A DNA stretch of 64,000 nucleotides from Streptococcus suis (GCA_022354845.1 CP031970.1:806001-870000); one strand, 5' to 3'; shown: positions 34,690 through 45,496, counted from the first letter of the stretch. Translations and numbers: made by a program. Notes: generated by a model not told the origin, from the letters alone.

Positions 34690-35262
34690 TTATTTTTGGA
34701 TTTTCTGTAAAGTTGGAACAAGCGCTGCAGTTAACACAGAAGAAATGATCATTTCTGCAATTGAATTGGTACCTAAAACGGTTGCTAACATTGCTTGAAT
34801 ATTTCCATCAAAGACAGAGGAGAAGAGGAAGAAAATACCCCCAAGTACAAAAATAGTATTGGTCATTGAACCAACTGCACCAGCAATGAACAACCCTTTG
34901 CGATTTTTTATCCATTTGTATATGAAATAAGGTGTAATTCCGATTAATATACGAGGGACAACTGCAATGATGATTGAATAAACATTACCATTCTCAACAA
35001 ATGGCGAGAAAAGATAGCTGGTTGGTAGTAAGATGATAGTATTATGGGTCATACTCATCAAGCCCATGAGAGCCCCTAAGCAAGCCCCAACCCGTGGGCC
35101 GTATATAATAGAAGCAATAATGACTGGAATATGTACGATGGTGGGTTTAATTGGAACAGGCAATATATTAAAAATAATTGAACTCAATATATTGATGACA
35201 ATCATGGCAGCAAAGAAGATTGCAATTGTAGCAATTTGATTCGATTTATTTTTTTTCATCAA
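34690..35262 (-). CDS. panT: ECF transporter S component, pantothenate type (PanT-like)
   Basis: 190 residues, six hydrophobic segments. IKPTIVHIPVIIASIIYGPRVG and GALMGLMS fit substrate-binding S components of energy-coupling factor importers. The start overlaps the coaC end by 17 bp, and the two preceding genes make coenzyme A from pantothenate, so pantothenate or a precursor is the likely substrate. It would use an ATPase/T module encoded elsewhere. Confidence 0.75.
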   Translation of the reverse strand: MMKKNKSNQIATIAIFFAAMIVINILSSIIFNILPVPIKPTIVHIPVIIASIIYGPRVGACLGALMGLMSMTHNTIILLPTSYLFSPFVENGNVYSIIIAVVPRILIGITPYFIYKWIKNRKGLFIAGAVGSMTNTIFVLGGIFFLFSSVFDGNIQAMLATVLGTNSIAEMIISSVLTAALVPTLQKIQK

Positions 35263-35794
35263 GGGTGTTACTCACTTTCTCTAAAATATCAGTTACCTCA
35301 GCCAAGGCCCCAGTTCCAAAATCTCCACAGGCGAGCAATGCTTCCCGTGGCTTGACCTCGTCAAATCCATACTCTTCTAAGGTATTCAAATTCTTCTGAG
35401 TTGCAGGATTGAGGTACATATTAGTATTCATAGCGGGGGCAATCAATTTTGGGATTCCAATTGGCAAAGCCAATGCTGTGGCCGTAACTATATTGTCAGC
35501 CATACCGTGGGCCAATTTTGCAATGGTATTGGCTGAAGCAGGCGCAACTAGGAATAAATCCGTTTCTTTTGCAATATCAATGTGTTTAATGAGACTGGGA
35601 TCTTCTTCCACCATGACATCAGTATGGACAAGATTTTTGGAAAGGGATTGAAGTGTAAGTGGAGTAATGAAGTCGATAGCAGAGCGACTCATGAGCACGG
35701 TCACCTTATGGCCAAGTTTTGTTAATTGACTGGTCAAATCAGCAGCCTTATAGGCTGAAATAGAGCCTGTCACGGCAAGTGTTATATTAGCCAT
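35246..35794 (-). CDS. coaC: Phosphopantothenoylcysteine decarboxylase
   Basis: 182 residues from MANITLAVTGSISAYK (position 35794), whose ATG overlaps the coaB stop. FMN flavoprotein decarboxylating 4'-phosphopantothenoylcysteine. Motifs: SAYKAADL, LVAPASANTIAKLAHG, PAMNTNMYLNPA (substrate clamp) and ACGDFGTGALAE. In streptococci CoaB and CoaC are separate rather than fused, as here. Confidence 0.92.
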   Translation of the reverse strand: MANITLAVTGSISAYKAADLTSQLTKLGHKVTVLMSRSAIDFITPLTLQSLSKNLVHTDVMVEEDPSLIKHIDIAKETDLFLVAPASANTIAKLAHGMADNIVTATALALPIGIPKLIAPAMNTNMYLNPATQKNLNTLEEYGFDEVKPREALLACGDFGTGALAEVTDILEKVSNTLDEKK

Positions 35795-36488
35795 TCTGTT
35801 CACCATTTTCTAGTGTATCTAAAATCAGCTGGGCAATGTCTTCCTTTGTGTTTGCCTGCAATTCTGTAGTCGGACTCACTAAAAATCCAATATGCTGATT
35901 TTCGCTGATGTCGTTCAAATCATTTGCAAGGATAAAATCAGCACCATTACGAGCAATACTCTGACGTGCCACCGCAAATAATTCTTCTTTTGGAACACCA
36001 ACTAAAAGCTTAAATCCTATCAGCGTGATAGTCGGATTCCATTCCTTAACATAGGATATAACCTTGGGTGTTTTTTTCAGAAAAAGAACTTGATACTCAT
36101 CGTTGGAGGAAATCTTGCTTTCTGTATTTTGTTTATCCAGCAAGCTAGCAATGTCATCCGTATTTTTAAGTTCATCTAATCCAGTCATGTAAACAGGTTT
36201 ATAGTCAGAAACAGCCATACTATGGATGAGAGCCTGGTGTGTATTGACCAAAGGTTCTAATGCAGCTTTCAAACTTTCTACATTTGTAATCTGGACAATG
36301 GTTAACCGCTCATGAGGCGCTGGCTTTACAGCCTGCTTCGTCGTAACCAGAGTAACCTCGTGCCCTGCATCCAAGGCTTTTTCAGCAATCAATTTTCCTA
36401 AATGACCAGAGGCGTGGTTTGTTATGGCGCGGACTTGATCGATGGCTTCACTAGTCCCACCAGAAGTAATCAATAATTTCATATTCAT
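35787..36488 (-). CDS. coaB: Phosphopantothenate-cysteine ligase
   Basis: 233 residues (MNMKLL; an alternative start is six bases later). Joins cysteine to phosphopantothenate. LITSGGTSEAIDQVRAITN is the nucleotide-binding opening, followed by ALIHSMAVSDYKPV and FILANDLNDI. First gene of the coaB-coaC-panT unit, diverging from fhs across about 190 bp. Confidence 0.92.
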   Translation of the reverse strand: MNMKLLITSGGTSEAIDQVRAITNHASGHLGKLIAEKALDAGHEVTLVTTKQAVKPAPHERLTIVQITNVESLKAALEPLVNTHQALIHSMAVSDYKPVYMTGLDELKNTDDIASLLDKQNTESKISSNDEYQVLFLKKTPKVISYVKEWNPTITLIGFKLLVGVPKEELFAVARQSIARNGADFILANDLNDISENQHIGFLVSPTTELQANTKEDIAQLILDTLENGEQNG

Positions 36489-36679
36489 ATTTTACTAAAA
36501 TTTCTATTTTTAGTAAAGTTTTAGAGACCGTTTTCAATTAGGAAATTGCCAAATAAATCATTTATATTGGAAATAAGACTAGTAAAATACGTACGTTTTT
36601 AACCGATGATATTGAAATAATACATGATTTACGAAATCTGTGCTATACTATATCTATATAAAAGGGTATAGGAGAAGTT

Positions 36680-38350
36680 ATGAAGTCAGATATCGAAATT
36701 GCACAAAGTGTAACTTTGAAACCAATCACAGAAATCGTTGAAAAAGTTGGTATCAGCTTTGATGATATTGAACTTTACGGAAAATACAAGGCAAAATTGT
36801 CTTTCGATAAAATCTATGCAGTCAAGGAAAATGCGCCTGGTAAGTTGATTTTAGTAACAGCTATCAGCCCAACGCCAGCTGGTGAAGGTAAGTCGACCAT
36901 TACCATAGGTTTGGCTGATGCTCTTTCTAAAATTGGAAAGAAAACCATGATTGCGTTACGCGAGCCTTCATTGGGTCCAGTGATGGGGATCAAGGGTGGC
37001 GCTGCAGGTGGAGGATTTGCGCAGGTCTTGCCGATGGAAGACATCAACTTGCACTTTACTGGCGATATGCATGCCATTACGACGGCTAACAATGCTCTTT
37101 CAGCCTTGATTGATAACCATCTCCATCAGGGAAATGCATTAGGTATTGACCAACGCCGTATCATCTGGAAACGCGTTGTTGATTTAAATGACCGCGCTCT
37201 TCGTAAGGTAACTGTTGGCTTGGGTGGTCCGCTCAATGGTATTCCTCGTGAAGATGGATTTGATATTACCGTAGCTTCTGAAATCATGGCAATTTTGTGT
37301 TTGGCGACAGACATCAATGACTTGAAAGAACGGTTGGCAAATATTGTTATTGGTTATCGTTTCGATCGCAGTCCGGTCTATGTGCATGATTTGGCGGTGG
37401 AAGGTGCTTTGACCCTCATTTTGAAAGACGCTATCAAGCCAAACGTAGTCCAAACGATCTATGGCACGCCAGCTTTTGTTCATGGTGGACCATTTGCGAA
37501 TATTGCTCATGGCTGTAACTCAGTTCTTGCAACTACAACAGCTCTGCGCTTGGCAGACTATACTGTGACTGAGGCAGGCTTCGGTGCAGACCTTGGCGCA
37601 GAAAAATTCCTAGATATCAAAGTTCCAAATCTTCCAAAAGCACCTGATGCTGTGGTAATTGTAGCGACACTTCGTGCCCTTAAAATGCATGGTGGTGTAG
37701 CTAAGTCAGATCTTTCTGCTGAAAACGTAGAGGCTGTGAAAGCTGGTTTTGCAAATTTGAAACGCCACGTTGAAAATATTAAGAAATTTGGTATTCCAGC
37801 AATTGTAGCAATTAATGAATTTGTATCAGATACTGCTGATGAGATTGCAACCTTGAAAGAACTGTGTGCTGAAATCGGTGTACCAGTTGAATTGGCAAGT
37901 GTTTGGGCAAATGGTGCTGATGGTGGTGTTGAGTTGGCTGAGACAGTTGTTGCAACAATTGAAAATCAGGTTGCAAACTACCAACGCCTTTACAAATCAG
38001 AAGATAGCCTTGAAGAGAAAGTGACTAAGATTGTCACAGAAATCTACGGTGGTACAGGTGTTGTCTTTGAGAAGAAAGCACGAAATCAATTGGCTGAATT
38101 TGCCAAGAATGGATGGGATCGATTGCCAGTCTGCATGGCCAAGACCCAATACAGTTTTTCAGATAATCAATTTGCACTGGGTGCTCCAACTGGATTTGCA
38201 ATCACCGTTCGTGAATTTGTTCCAAAATTGGGAGCTGGCTTCATTGTTGCCTTAACTGGTGACGTCATGACCATGCCAGGCTTACCAAAGGTACCTGCCG
38301 CACTTAATATGGGTGTAGCAGAAGACGGCACTGCAATTGGATTGTTCTAA
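36680..38350 (+). CDS. fhs: Formate-tetrahydrofolate ligase
   Basis: 556 residues. Makes 10-formyltetrahydrofolate from formate, ATP and tetrahydrofolate for purine and formyl-methionine synthesis. P-loop [14 protein letters not shown] is at about 65-78; [11 protein letters not shown] and [14 protein letters not shown] are typical. AGGAGAAG precedes the ATG. Adjacent to coaBC as in other streptococci. Confidence 0.96.
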   Translation: MKSDIEIAQSVTLKPITEIVEKVGISFDDIELYGKYKAKLSFDKIYAVKENAPGKLILVTAISPTPAGEGKSTITIGLADALSKIGKKTMIALREPSLGPVMGIKGGAAGGGFAQVLPMEDINLHFTGDMHAITTANNALSALIDNHLHQGNALGIDQRRIIWKRVVDLNDRALRKVTVGLGGPLNGIPREDGFDITVASEIMAILCLATDINDLKERLANIVIGYRFDRSPVYVHDLAVEGALTLILKDAIKPNVVQTIYGTPAFVHGGPFANIAHGCNSVLATTTALRLADYTVTEAGFGADLGAEKFLDIKVPNLPKAPDAVVIVATLRALKMHGGVAKSDLSAENVEAVKAGFANLKRHVENIKKFGIPAIVAINEFVSDTADEIATLKELCAEIGVPVELASVWANGADGGVELAETVVATIENQVANYQRLYKSEDSLEEKVTKIVTEIYGGTGVVFEKKARNQLAEFAKNGWDRLPVCMAKTQYSFSDNQFALGAPTGFAITVREFVPKLGAGFIVALTGDVMTMPGLPKVPAALNMGVAEDGTAIGLF

Positions 38351-38362
38351 GATGAAACAAAA

Positions 38363-38436
38363 AATCCGTTTTTTACGCGGATTTCAGATTGAAGAAAAAG
38401 TCCATTTTGGACAATTTTCTTCAATCTTTTTCTTTG
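38363..38436 (+). terminator. Two consecutive terminator-like hairpins after fhs
   Basis: AATCCG/CGGATT (about 38364-38384) and then GATTGAAGAAAA / TTTTCTTCAATC with a T tract (38388-38436). Beyond this, to 38640, only an hsdR promoter (-10 TATAAT, 38606-38611) is seen. Confidence 0.7.
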
Positions 38437-38640
38437 TGTAGAAAATAAAAGCTCTTAGAAACATTGAAATATCAACATTTATGAGAGTTCAATAACTTGT
38501 CATCTTTTACAAACTTCTCCAATTTTTTATATTTTTAGGAGTTTGTCTACGTTCTGTAACCGTCCAATAGGGCGGTTTTTTGTCGGTGAGCACTTGTAAA
38601 TATGGTATAATGATTGTTAAGAAAAGACTAGGAGATCTGT

Positions 38641-41600
38641 ATGATAAGAAAGGAACACAATGAGTTTACAAGAGTTCAGTTGCCAGCTGCTTTGCATTTG
38701 ACTCGTCTTGGATATGACTATCTTTCGGCTACAAGTGAAGAAATAAAAAACAGAGACTATTCAACCAATATCCTTCTATCGATTTTTAAGCGACAGTTTT
38801 TAACATTCAATAATTACGCAAGTGAAGCTGATTTTGAAAGAGAATTTGAGAATATCCGTTTAGAACTAGAACAAGATGATATCGGGTGTAGTTTTTTCAA
38901 CCGTGTCCATGCAGACTCTGGCTACACCTATATCAATTGGGATAATATAGAGGAGAATACCTTTCATATAGCCTTAGAAGTCACCTGTCAAAATGGTGAG
39001 GAAGAGTTTCGGCCTGATATCACCGTTTTTATCAACGGCCTCCCTCTCAGTTATATCGAAGTCAAGCAACCAGATGCTATTCGTGATGGAAAAACAGGAA
39101 TTAACTCTGAAAAAGAACGTACCAAGCTCCGCTATGAAAATAAAAAATTCAGACGCTTTAATAATATCACTCAACTCATCGCTATTTCAGACAATCTGCC
39201 CTACGATGATAGTCAAGGTCAGCAGTTCCAAGGGTCATTTTACTGTTCTAATGCCTATTCTGGTACCAAGTTCAACTCTTTCAAGGAAGAGCAGGAGAGA
39301 CAAGTACAGTCTAGCCTGTCTAGCTTAACAGAAGAGATGATTGATTTGGTTCTCAAAGATGTCAATCGCTTTGCATTAAAGTCACAGGCAGAGTTTCGAA
39401 CCAACTTAGAATCAGCTAGCCCATGTAACTCATTCCTGACCTCGCTGTATCAGAAAGAACGACTCTTTTTCATGCTTCGTTATGGTTTAGTCTATGTAGA
39501 GGAACGGGATAAAAAGGGGCAAATTCAACTTCAAAAGCATGCTATGCGATATCCTCAATATTTTGCGACCAAGGCGATTGAGCGAGGATTAGAAGACGGG
39601 ATCAAGAAAGGAGTTATCTGGCATACGCAAGGTTCTGGTAAAACCGCTCTAGCATTTTTCAATATCCGATACTTACGAGACTTTTATGCTAAAAGAGGTG
39701 TTGTCCCGCAGTTTTACTTTGTGGTAGACCGATTGGATTTGGCTGATCAAGCCTATAAGGAATTTACCAAACGTGGTCTGAAGGTAAAACGCATTAACAA
39801 GCCGAGTGAGTTAAATCAGATTCAAGACCAATTCGATATCTCGGTTGTCAACATCCAAAAATTCAAAGAATCCTCTGATCTAACAGACCATTCAGGCTAT
39901 GACTTGAATCGGCAAAATATCTACTTCATTGATGAGGCTCACCGTTCTTACAATGAAAAAGGTTCCTATCTGCCAAATCTGTATAATGCTGATAAAGAAG
40001 CTGTTAAGATTGCACTGACAGGAACGCCTTTGATTGCGACAAAGGCTGACGGAAAAACCAAGGAAACAGCTGTAACGACTCGTGATATTTTTGGGGATTA
40101 TATCCATAAATACTACTACAATCAATCCATTGCTGACGGTTTTACCCTGCGACTGATACGAGAAGATATCGAAACCTCCTATAAAGAAACCTTACAAGTG
40201 GTGCATGAGGAGATTCAAAAGGGGACGCTGGATAAGAAATCCATATTTGCTCACCCACGTTATGTCTCACCAATGCTAGACTTTATTCTTGATGATTTTA
40301 CAAGAGCACGAGAGATCATATTTGGCGACCAGTCCATCGGTGGAATGGTGGTCTGTGATTCTTCAGAACAAGCACGAGAATTGCACAAACAGTTAGAAGA
40401 ACGCAGAAAAGCAGGGCTTACATCGTTTACTTCAACCTTGATTTTACATGATGCAGGGGATAAGGAATACAAGAAAGAAGAAGTGGATAAATTCAAGGAC
40501 GGTCTGACAGATTTTGTCATCGTCTACTCCATGCTCTTGACTGGTTTTGATGCACCAAGGCTGAAACGGCTCTATCTTGGACGGAAAATCAAGGCCCATA
40601 ATCTCTTGCAGACTTTGACCCGTGTCAACCGTCCGTACAAGGATTATGCTTTTGGCTATATCATTGATTTTGCGGACATTTCCAAGGAATTTGACAAGAC
40701 CAATAAAGCCTATCTGGAAGAACTCAATCGGGAATACCAGGCAGCTTTGACAGAAGAAGACGGAGATAATCCTTTTGGAACTATTTTTGTGTCCCCAGAA
40801 GAAGTCCAGGAACAGCTAGCGAGCTCTAACCGAGTTCTAATGAACTATCCGACAGATAACTTAGAATTTTTCGGAAGAGCCATCGATGAAGTCAAGGATA
40901 GGAAAGAGTTAATCGCCCTCCGAAAATCTCTTGAAACCATTCGTCAATACTACAACATGGCACGTTTGTATGGCTACCACGATATTGTCAAACAGGTCAA
41001 TATGGGAGAAATTGCTAGCCTTTTAAATATGCTGTCCCGCCGCCTCTTGACTTTGAGCTTGTTAGAAAAACCAGATAGTTTTTCTAGTCAGCAACTATTG
41101 AATCTAGCCATGTCTGAAACTAGCTTTAGTTTTACCAAGATAAAGGAAGAGGAACTACGACTGGCAGCCAATGATTTGGACGATATCCGCCGCCGTGTGG
41201 CCAATGGTATCAATTTGCGGAGGGATGAAAAAGATCCAGAATGGGTAAGTCTTTATGAAGAGTTTCAACGCATCCTAAACAAGCACATGACACAGGAAGT
41301 AGAAGGATATAGTCTCTCAACCATTAACGAAACCAAACAAGCCTATCAAAGTTTATTCGATTCAGTAGAAGACTATAAAACAAGAATGAATCGCTTGGCC
41401 ATGAACTTTGGTGGAGATACCATGTCTGCCCGTGCCTTTAAGCACATTACCCAATCAACAGTTGTCAGTGACTTCCCAGCTATTTACCAGGTTCTAAAAG
41501 GTGCCAAACCTATGATTGATTATCAAATCGGGCTTAATCAAGGCATTCTGGAAAACGAAGCCTATTTGGTAGCGCAGATCAGGCAACTGGCCCGTAAAGA

Positions 41601-41694
41601 AATGATGAAAACAGAAGTAGGGAAGCAACTCAAACGAGTCGATTATGATAAGTTGATTCGTTCCCTAATGGAAGTCTATGAAGGAGAATATTAA
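38641..41694 (+). CDS. hsdR: Type I restriction enzyme R subunit
   Basis: 1017 residues. N-terminal nuclease: the catalytic set ends SYIEVKQPD (about 139-147). Motor: Walker A HTQGSGKTALAF (about 327-338), DEAH in FIDEAHRSY (about 430), TGTPL, and later FVIVYSMLLTGFDAP and LLQTLTRVNRPY. Works with HsdM and HsdS to cut unmodified DNA after translocation. First of a tight three-gene operon. Confidence 0.95.
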   Translation: MIRKEHNEFTRVQLPAALHLTRLGYDYLSATSEEIKNRDYSTNILLSIFKRQFLTFNNYASEADFEREFENIRLELEQDDIGCSFFNRVHADSGYTYINWDNIEENTFHIALEVTCQNGEEEFRPDITVFINGLPLSYIEVKQPDAIRDGKTGINSEKERTKLRYENKKFRRFNNITQLIAISDNLPYDDSQGQQFQGSFYCSNAYSGTKFNSFKEEQERQVQSSLSSLTEEMIDLVLKDVNRFALKSQAEFRTNLESASPCNSFLTSLYQKERLFFMLRYGLVYVEERDKKGQIQLQKHAMRYPQYFATKAIERGLEDGIKKGVIWHTQGSGKTALAFFNIRYLRDFYAKRGVVPQFYFVVDRLDLADQAYKEFTKRGLKVKRINKPSELNQIQDQFDISVVNIQKFKESSDLTDHSGYDLNRQNIYFIDEAHRSYNEKGSYLPNLYNADKEAVKIALTGTPLIATKADGKTKETAVTTRDIFGDYIHKYYYNQSIADGFTLRLIREDIETSYKETLQVVHEEIQKGTLDKKSIFAHPRYVSPMLDFILDDFTRAREIIFGDQSIGGMVVCDSSEQARELHKQLEERRKAGLTSFTSTLILHDAGDKEYKKEEVDKFKDGLTDFVIVYSMLLTGFDAPRLKRLYLGRKIKAHNLLQTLTRVNRPYKDYAFGYIIDFADISKEFDKTNKAYLEELNREYQAALTEEDGDNPFGTIFVSPEEVQEQLASSNRVLMNYPTDNLEFFGRAIDEVKDRKELIALRKSLETIRQYYNMARLYGYHDIVKQVNMGEIASLLNMLSRRLLTLSLLEKPDSFSSQQLLNLAMSETSFSFTKIKEEELRLAANDLDDIRRRVANGINLRRDEKDPEWVSLYEEFQRILNKHMTQEVEGYSLSTINETKQAYQSLFDSVEDYKTRMNRLAMNFGGDTMSARAFKHITQSTVVSDFPAIYQVLKGAKPMIDYQIGLNQGILENEAYLVAQIRQLARKEMMKTEVGKQLKRVDYDKLIRSLMEVYEGEY

Positions 41695-41698
41695 GTAA

Positions 41699-43315
41699 AT
41701 GGAAGAACATTATATCGTGCAGGTGCAAAGTCAAGTCCAAGGCTTGGTGGATGACCTAAAAGCAGTATTTACCCATGCAGGACTTGGAGGAGAGGCAGGG
41801 GAGTATAAACTTCTGACCCAGTCCTTCCTCTACAAGTTCTTAAATGACAAGTTTTTGTATGAAGCCTTGATTGTTGACAATCACTACGACTATCAAGGTC
41901 TTTTGGACTTGTCTGAAGAAGATTATGACTGGTTTTTAGATGATATTGGGACTAAAACCGCTCATCTAAAACCTGAACAATTGATTGAAAGCTTACACCG
42001 TCAACAGAACCAAGCAGATTTTGCTGAGATTTTTGAACAGACTCTCAATCAGATTGCCATTGACAACAATGCTATTTTCTCTGTTCATACGGATGGTGGA
42101 ACAGATATTCGTCTCTTTGATCAACGCTTGATTACGGATACGATTTCAGATGCCAGCAAGCGAAATGAAGTGGCAGCTTCTATTATCAATCTCTTGGCGC
42201 GTGTTAAGTTTGACCAGCAGATTTTTTCACAGGGTTTTGACTTTTTCTCCACCTTGTTTGAGTACATGATTAAGGACTATAACAAAGACGGTGGTGGAAA
42301 GTATGCGGAATACTACACTCCCCACTCCGTTGCTAAAATCATTGCGGCGATTTTGGTGGGAAATGACCAGCCAAGTAACGTAAAAATCTATGATCCTTCT
42401 GCTGGTTCGGGGACTCTCTTGATGAACCTGGCCAGTCAGATTGGTACCGACCGTACCAGCGTTTACAGTCAGGACATTTCTCAAAAATCCTCCAATCTCT
42501 TGCGTCTCAACTTGATTCTCAATGGCTTGCAGCATTCCATTCACAATATCGTACAGGGAAATACCATTCTCAACAATCGTCATGTGGAGAAGATGGACTA
42601 TATCGTGTCCAATCCTCCCTTCAAGTTAGACTTCTCAGAATGGCGGGATCAGGTAGAAAGCCTGCCAAATAGCAGTGAGCGATTTTTTGCCGGTGTGCCA
42701 AAGATTCCCAACAAGAAAAAAGAGAGTATGGCCATCTACCAACTCTTTATCCAGCATATCATCTATAGTCTTAAGGAAGACGGACAGGCTGCTATTGTCT
42801 TGCCGACGGGCTTTATCACCGCCCAGTCAGGTATTGACAAGAAAATCCGTCAGCACCTGGTCGATGAGAAGATGCTAGCAGGTGTTGTGTCCATGCCGTC
42901 CAATATCTTTGCGACCACAGGTACCAATGTCTCTATCCTCTTTATTGATAAGAAGAATAAGGACGATGTGGTCTTGATTGACGCTTCTAATCTTGGCACT
43001 AAGGTCAAGGAAGGCAAGAACCAAAAGACAGTCCTCAGCCCTGATGAAGAGAACAAAATCATCCAAACCTTTATCCAGAAAGAAGTTGTCGAAGACTTCT
43101 CTGTCAAGGTCAGCTATGAGGAGATTAAGGATAAGAACTACTCCCTCAGTGCAGGTCAGTACTTTGACATCAAGATTGACTACGTTGATATTAGCCCACA
43201 AGAATTTGAAGAAAAAATGCAAGGCTACCAAGACCGCCTAGCCAGCCTCTTTGCCCAATCCCATGAATTGGAAAAGGAAATAGCAGAGCAGATGAGGAGG
43301 GTGAGGTATGAGTGA
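41699..43315 (+). CDS. hsdM: Type I restriction-modification methyltransferase subunit
   Basis: 538 residues. N-terminal helical domain, then AEYYTPHSVAKI (about 200) and the SAM motif YDPSAGSGTLL (about 232), and catalytic SNPPFKLDF (about 303), typical N6-adenine methyltransferase. It starts four bases after hsdR and overlaps hsdS by eight, so the stoichiometry is translationally coupled. Confidence 0.95.
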   Translation: MEEHYIVQVQSQVQGLVDDLKAVFTHAGLGGEAGEYKLLTQSFLYKFLNDKFLYEALIVDNHYDYQGLLDLSEEDYDWFLDDIGTKTAHLKPEQLIESLHRQQNQADFAEIFEQTLNQIAIDNNAIFSVHTDGGTDIRLFDQRLITDTISDASKRNEVAASIINLLARVKFDQQIFSQGFDFFSTLFEYMIKDYNKDGGGKYAEYYTPHSVAKIIAAILVGNDQPSNVKIYDPSAGSGTLLMNLASQIGTDRTSVYSQDISQKSSNLLRLNLILNGLQHSIHNIVQGNTILNNRHVEKMDYIVSNPPFKLDFSEWRDQVESLPNSSERFFAGVPKIPNKKKESMAIYQLFIQHIIYSLKEDGQAAIVLPTGFITAQSGIDKKIRQHLVDEKMLAGVVSMPSNIFATTGTNVSILFIDKKNKDDVVLIDASNLGTKVKEGKNQKTVLSPDEENKIIQTFIQKEVVEDFSVKVSYEEIKDKNYSLSAGQYFDIKIDYVDISPQEFEEKMQGYQDRLASLFAQSHELEKEIAEQMRRVRYE

Positions 43316-44486
43316 GTGGATTAGTCTGTTAGATGCTTGTAATATTAGAACTGGTAAGTTGGATTCCAATATGGAGGAGCCTGAAGGAAATTATCCATTT
43401 TTTACTTGTGCTCCGAAACCACATAGAATCAACTCTTTTAGTTTTGAGGGTGATGTAATAATATTAGCTGGAAATAACGCGGCAGGAAATTTTCACTGTC
43501 AAAGATATTCCGGAAAATTTGACGCATATCAGAGAACGTATGTGATAACTGCGGGATCTAATTTTGACATTGATTATATTTTTTACTACTTAAAGCTTAA
43601 TCTGATATATTTTTCAAAAAAATCACAAGGATCTCAAACTAAATTTTTGACAATGACCATTCTGAATGATTTTGTTATCAAAGTTCTACCTATTGATGAG
43701 CAGCAAAAAATTTCTAAATTACTTAAATTTCTTGACCAAAAAATCGCTCTGAATAACCATATTAACGAAGAGTTGGAGGCTATGGCTAAGACCCTCTATG
43801 ATTATTGGTTTGTGCAGTTTGATTTCCCTGATGAAAATGGCAAGCCCTACAAGTCCTCTGGTGGTAAAATGGTTTATAACGACCAACTCAAACGGGAAAT
43901 CCCAGAAGGGTGGGGAGTGGATTCGTTATGGAATATTGCTACTTTTTATAATGGTTTAGCTATGCAAAAATTTCGACCAGCTTCTGAAACTGATGAAAGT
44001 CTTCCAGTAATAAAAATCAGAGAAATGTTTTCTGGTTTTTCAAAAGATACAGAAAAAGCAAGCACAGCTATACCTAAAGAAGCTATTATTGAAGCTGGTG
44101 ATATTTTATTCTCATGGTCAGCAACTTTAGAAGTTATACTTTGGGGAGGGGAGAAAGGGGCTCTAAATCAACATATTTTTAAAGTCACCTCAGAAAAATA
44201 TCCAAAATCTTTTATTTATAATGAGTTAAGAAGTTACTTGAAAGTGTTCAAAACCATTGCTGAACTTAGAAAAACAACTATGGGTCATATTACTCAAGAT
44301 CATCTGAAACAAGCTATGATAATTGTTCCTCCAAATGATTTAATAGATGAGATTCATAATCGCATATCCCCTATATTGAAGCAACAATTGGATTTGAAAC
44401 AACAAAACCAAGAACTGACCCAACTCCGTGATTGGCTCTTGCCCATGCTGATGAATGGGCAGGCTAGGGTGGAGGATAAAACATAG
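43308..44486 (+). CDS. hsdS: Type I specificity subunit HsdS
   Basis: 392 residues with two target recognition domains (about 1-135 and 190-345), each followed by a conserved helical spacer (LDQKIALNNHINEELEAMAKTLYDYWF at about 142-170; and LKQQNQELTQLRDWLLPMLMNGQ near the end). The recognition domains are AT-rich whereas the spacers resemble hsdM in composition, showing domain exchange. No inverted second hsdS copy or recombinase is next to it, so phase variation is not evident here. Confidence 0.92.
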   Translation: MSEWISLLDACNIRTGKLDSNMEEPEGNYPFFTCAPKPHRINSFSFEGDVIILAGNNAAGNFHCQRYSGKFDAYQRTYVITAGSNFDIDYIFYYLKLNLIYFSKKSQGSQTKFLTMTILNDFVIKVLPIDEQQKISKLLKFLDQKIALNNHINEELEAMAKTLYDYWFVQFDFPDENGKPYKSSGGKMVYNDQLKREIPEGWGVDSLWNIATFYNGLAMQKFRPASETDESLPVIKIREMFSGFSKDTEKASTAIPKEAIIEAGDILFSWSATLEVILWGGEKGALNQHIFKVTSEKYPKSFIYNELRSYLKVFKTIAELRKTTMGHITQDHLKQAMIIVPPNDLIDEIHNRISPILKQQLDLKQQNQELTQLRDWLLPMLMNGQARVEDKT

Positions 44487-44644
44487 AAATTGTAAGAAAA
44501 TGGTTATTTAGAATTAGTACAGGGGATGTAGAAAATTTACCAATCTCCCACGAAGATGATGAGTCAGATATTCTTAAGATTTCAATTCCTGTTTCATTTC
44601 TCTGGATTGTAATATCAATAATAGGCATTATTAATTTCTGGTAG
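44483..44644 (+). CDS. Possible small membrane protein with a non-standard start
   Basis: A 53-codon frame, IEIVRKWLFRISTGDVENLP, an acidic stretch, and the C-terminal helix VSFLWIVISIIGIINFW. A ribosome binding site GGTGGAGGA (44469-44475, within hsdS) is well placed for ATA at 44483, but there is no ATG, GTG or TTG. It may be real, or the decayed end of a gene. Confidence 0.3.
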   Translation: MEIVRKWLFRISTGDVENLPISHEDDESDILKISIPVSFLWIVISIIGIINFW

Positions 44645-44685
44645 TTGTTAGACTCTTTAAAGTGTCGATATTGTATTATTGTTAA

Positions 44686-44718
44686 ATCCCCCTAATCATT
44701 TCGACGAGGGGGATATTT
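44686..44718. terminator. Terminator between hsdS and the DUF6261 gene
   Basis: ATCCCCCT and AGGGGGAT arms (44686-44714) between two convergent genes. Confidence 0.75.
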
Positions 44719-44719
44719 T

Positions 44720-45496
44720 CTATGTTGTCTCCAATTCTTTTCCTTGTGGCAAAACAGTTTTGATTTCAATGGTGGAAGGGTTAGATTCTACCTTATTTTT
44801 CTGTCTATTTCGCTCTGAAAAATCTTGGCGAATATCGTTTAGGATTTGTAAGATGACCTTCTCACTAGCGTTGGCATCATAACTTACCTTATTGACCAAG
44901 TGGTTATACAGAAGAGAATAATCTTTGAACATATTTTTACGGATTTTAGCACTATCAATCTTGACACGTGTACTGGTATCTTGACAACGTTGGAGATAAA
45001 GGCTATAGGATTTTTCTTGACTGTCACGCAGATTGGCGACAGCCTCCTCTAACATCAGCATAGTGACAGCTTCGGAGTAGGGTGGCTGTGCGAGTCGAGC
45101 AAGCAGGGAATCCATCAAGGCAGATGATTCTTGCATATTTGCAGTTGGAGCAGTCTTATACAATTCGACCAGCTCTTGTAACAGGCGATAAGCCATTAAC
45201 TTTTCAACTGTTCGAGCATTTTGAAAGAGTTTGAGACCACCTACAAAAGCCGAAAAATCAATATTTCGGATTTTAAGAGCTTGCTTCAGTTCCTTGGTCA
45301 AATCAGATCCTCGTTTTTGTTTGAGACTCTTTTTCATCAAAGGTAAGGAGTCTTCTAAACGTTGCGTCAGGTCAGCAACCATAGGATCATTGCTTGGAGA
45401 ACGATACTGTTTTAGAGTATCAACTGTGCTACTCATGAGTTGAACAAACTCTGCCTGATTCAAATGTTGGGCGTATAGTGGAATGCGGATTTTCAT
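44720..45496 (-). CDS. DUF6261 family protein
   Basis: 258 residues, all-helical, charged, no signal peptide or membrane segment. It starts MKIRIPLYAQHLNQAEFVQL. The style matches DUF6261, a family of unknown function. Single gene with a downstream hairpin shared with hsdS. Confidence 0.65.
   Translation of the reverse strand: MKIRIPLYAQHLNQAEFVQLMSSTVDTLKQYRSPSNDPMVADLTQRLEDSLPLMKKSLKQKRGSDLTKELKQALKIRNIDFSAFVGGLKLFQNARTVEKLMAYRLLQELVELYKTAPTANMQESSALMDSLLARLAQPPYSEAVTMLMLEEAVANLRDSQEKSYSLYLQRCQDTSTRVKIDSAKIRKNMFKDYSLLYNHLVNKVSYDANASEKVILQILNDIRQDFSERNRQKNKVESNPSTIEIKTVLPQGKELETT

Noticed and set aside
38641..44486. Possible additional defence genes (BREX, Gabija and others) around the hsd locus
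   Set aside because: Only R, M and S subunits are present; the neighbours are fhs, DUF6261 and a lipoprotein gene.
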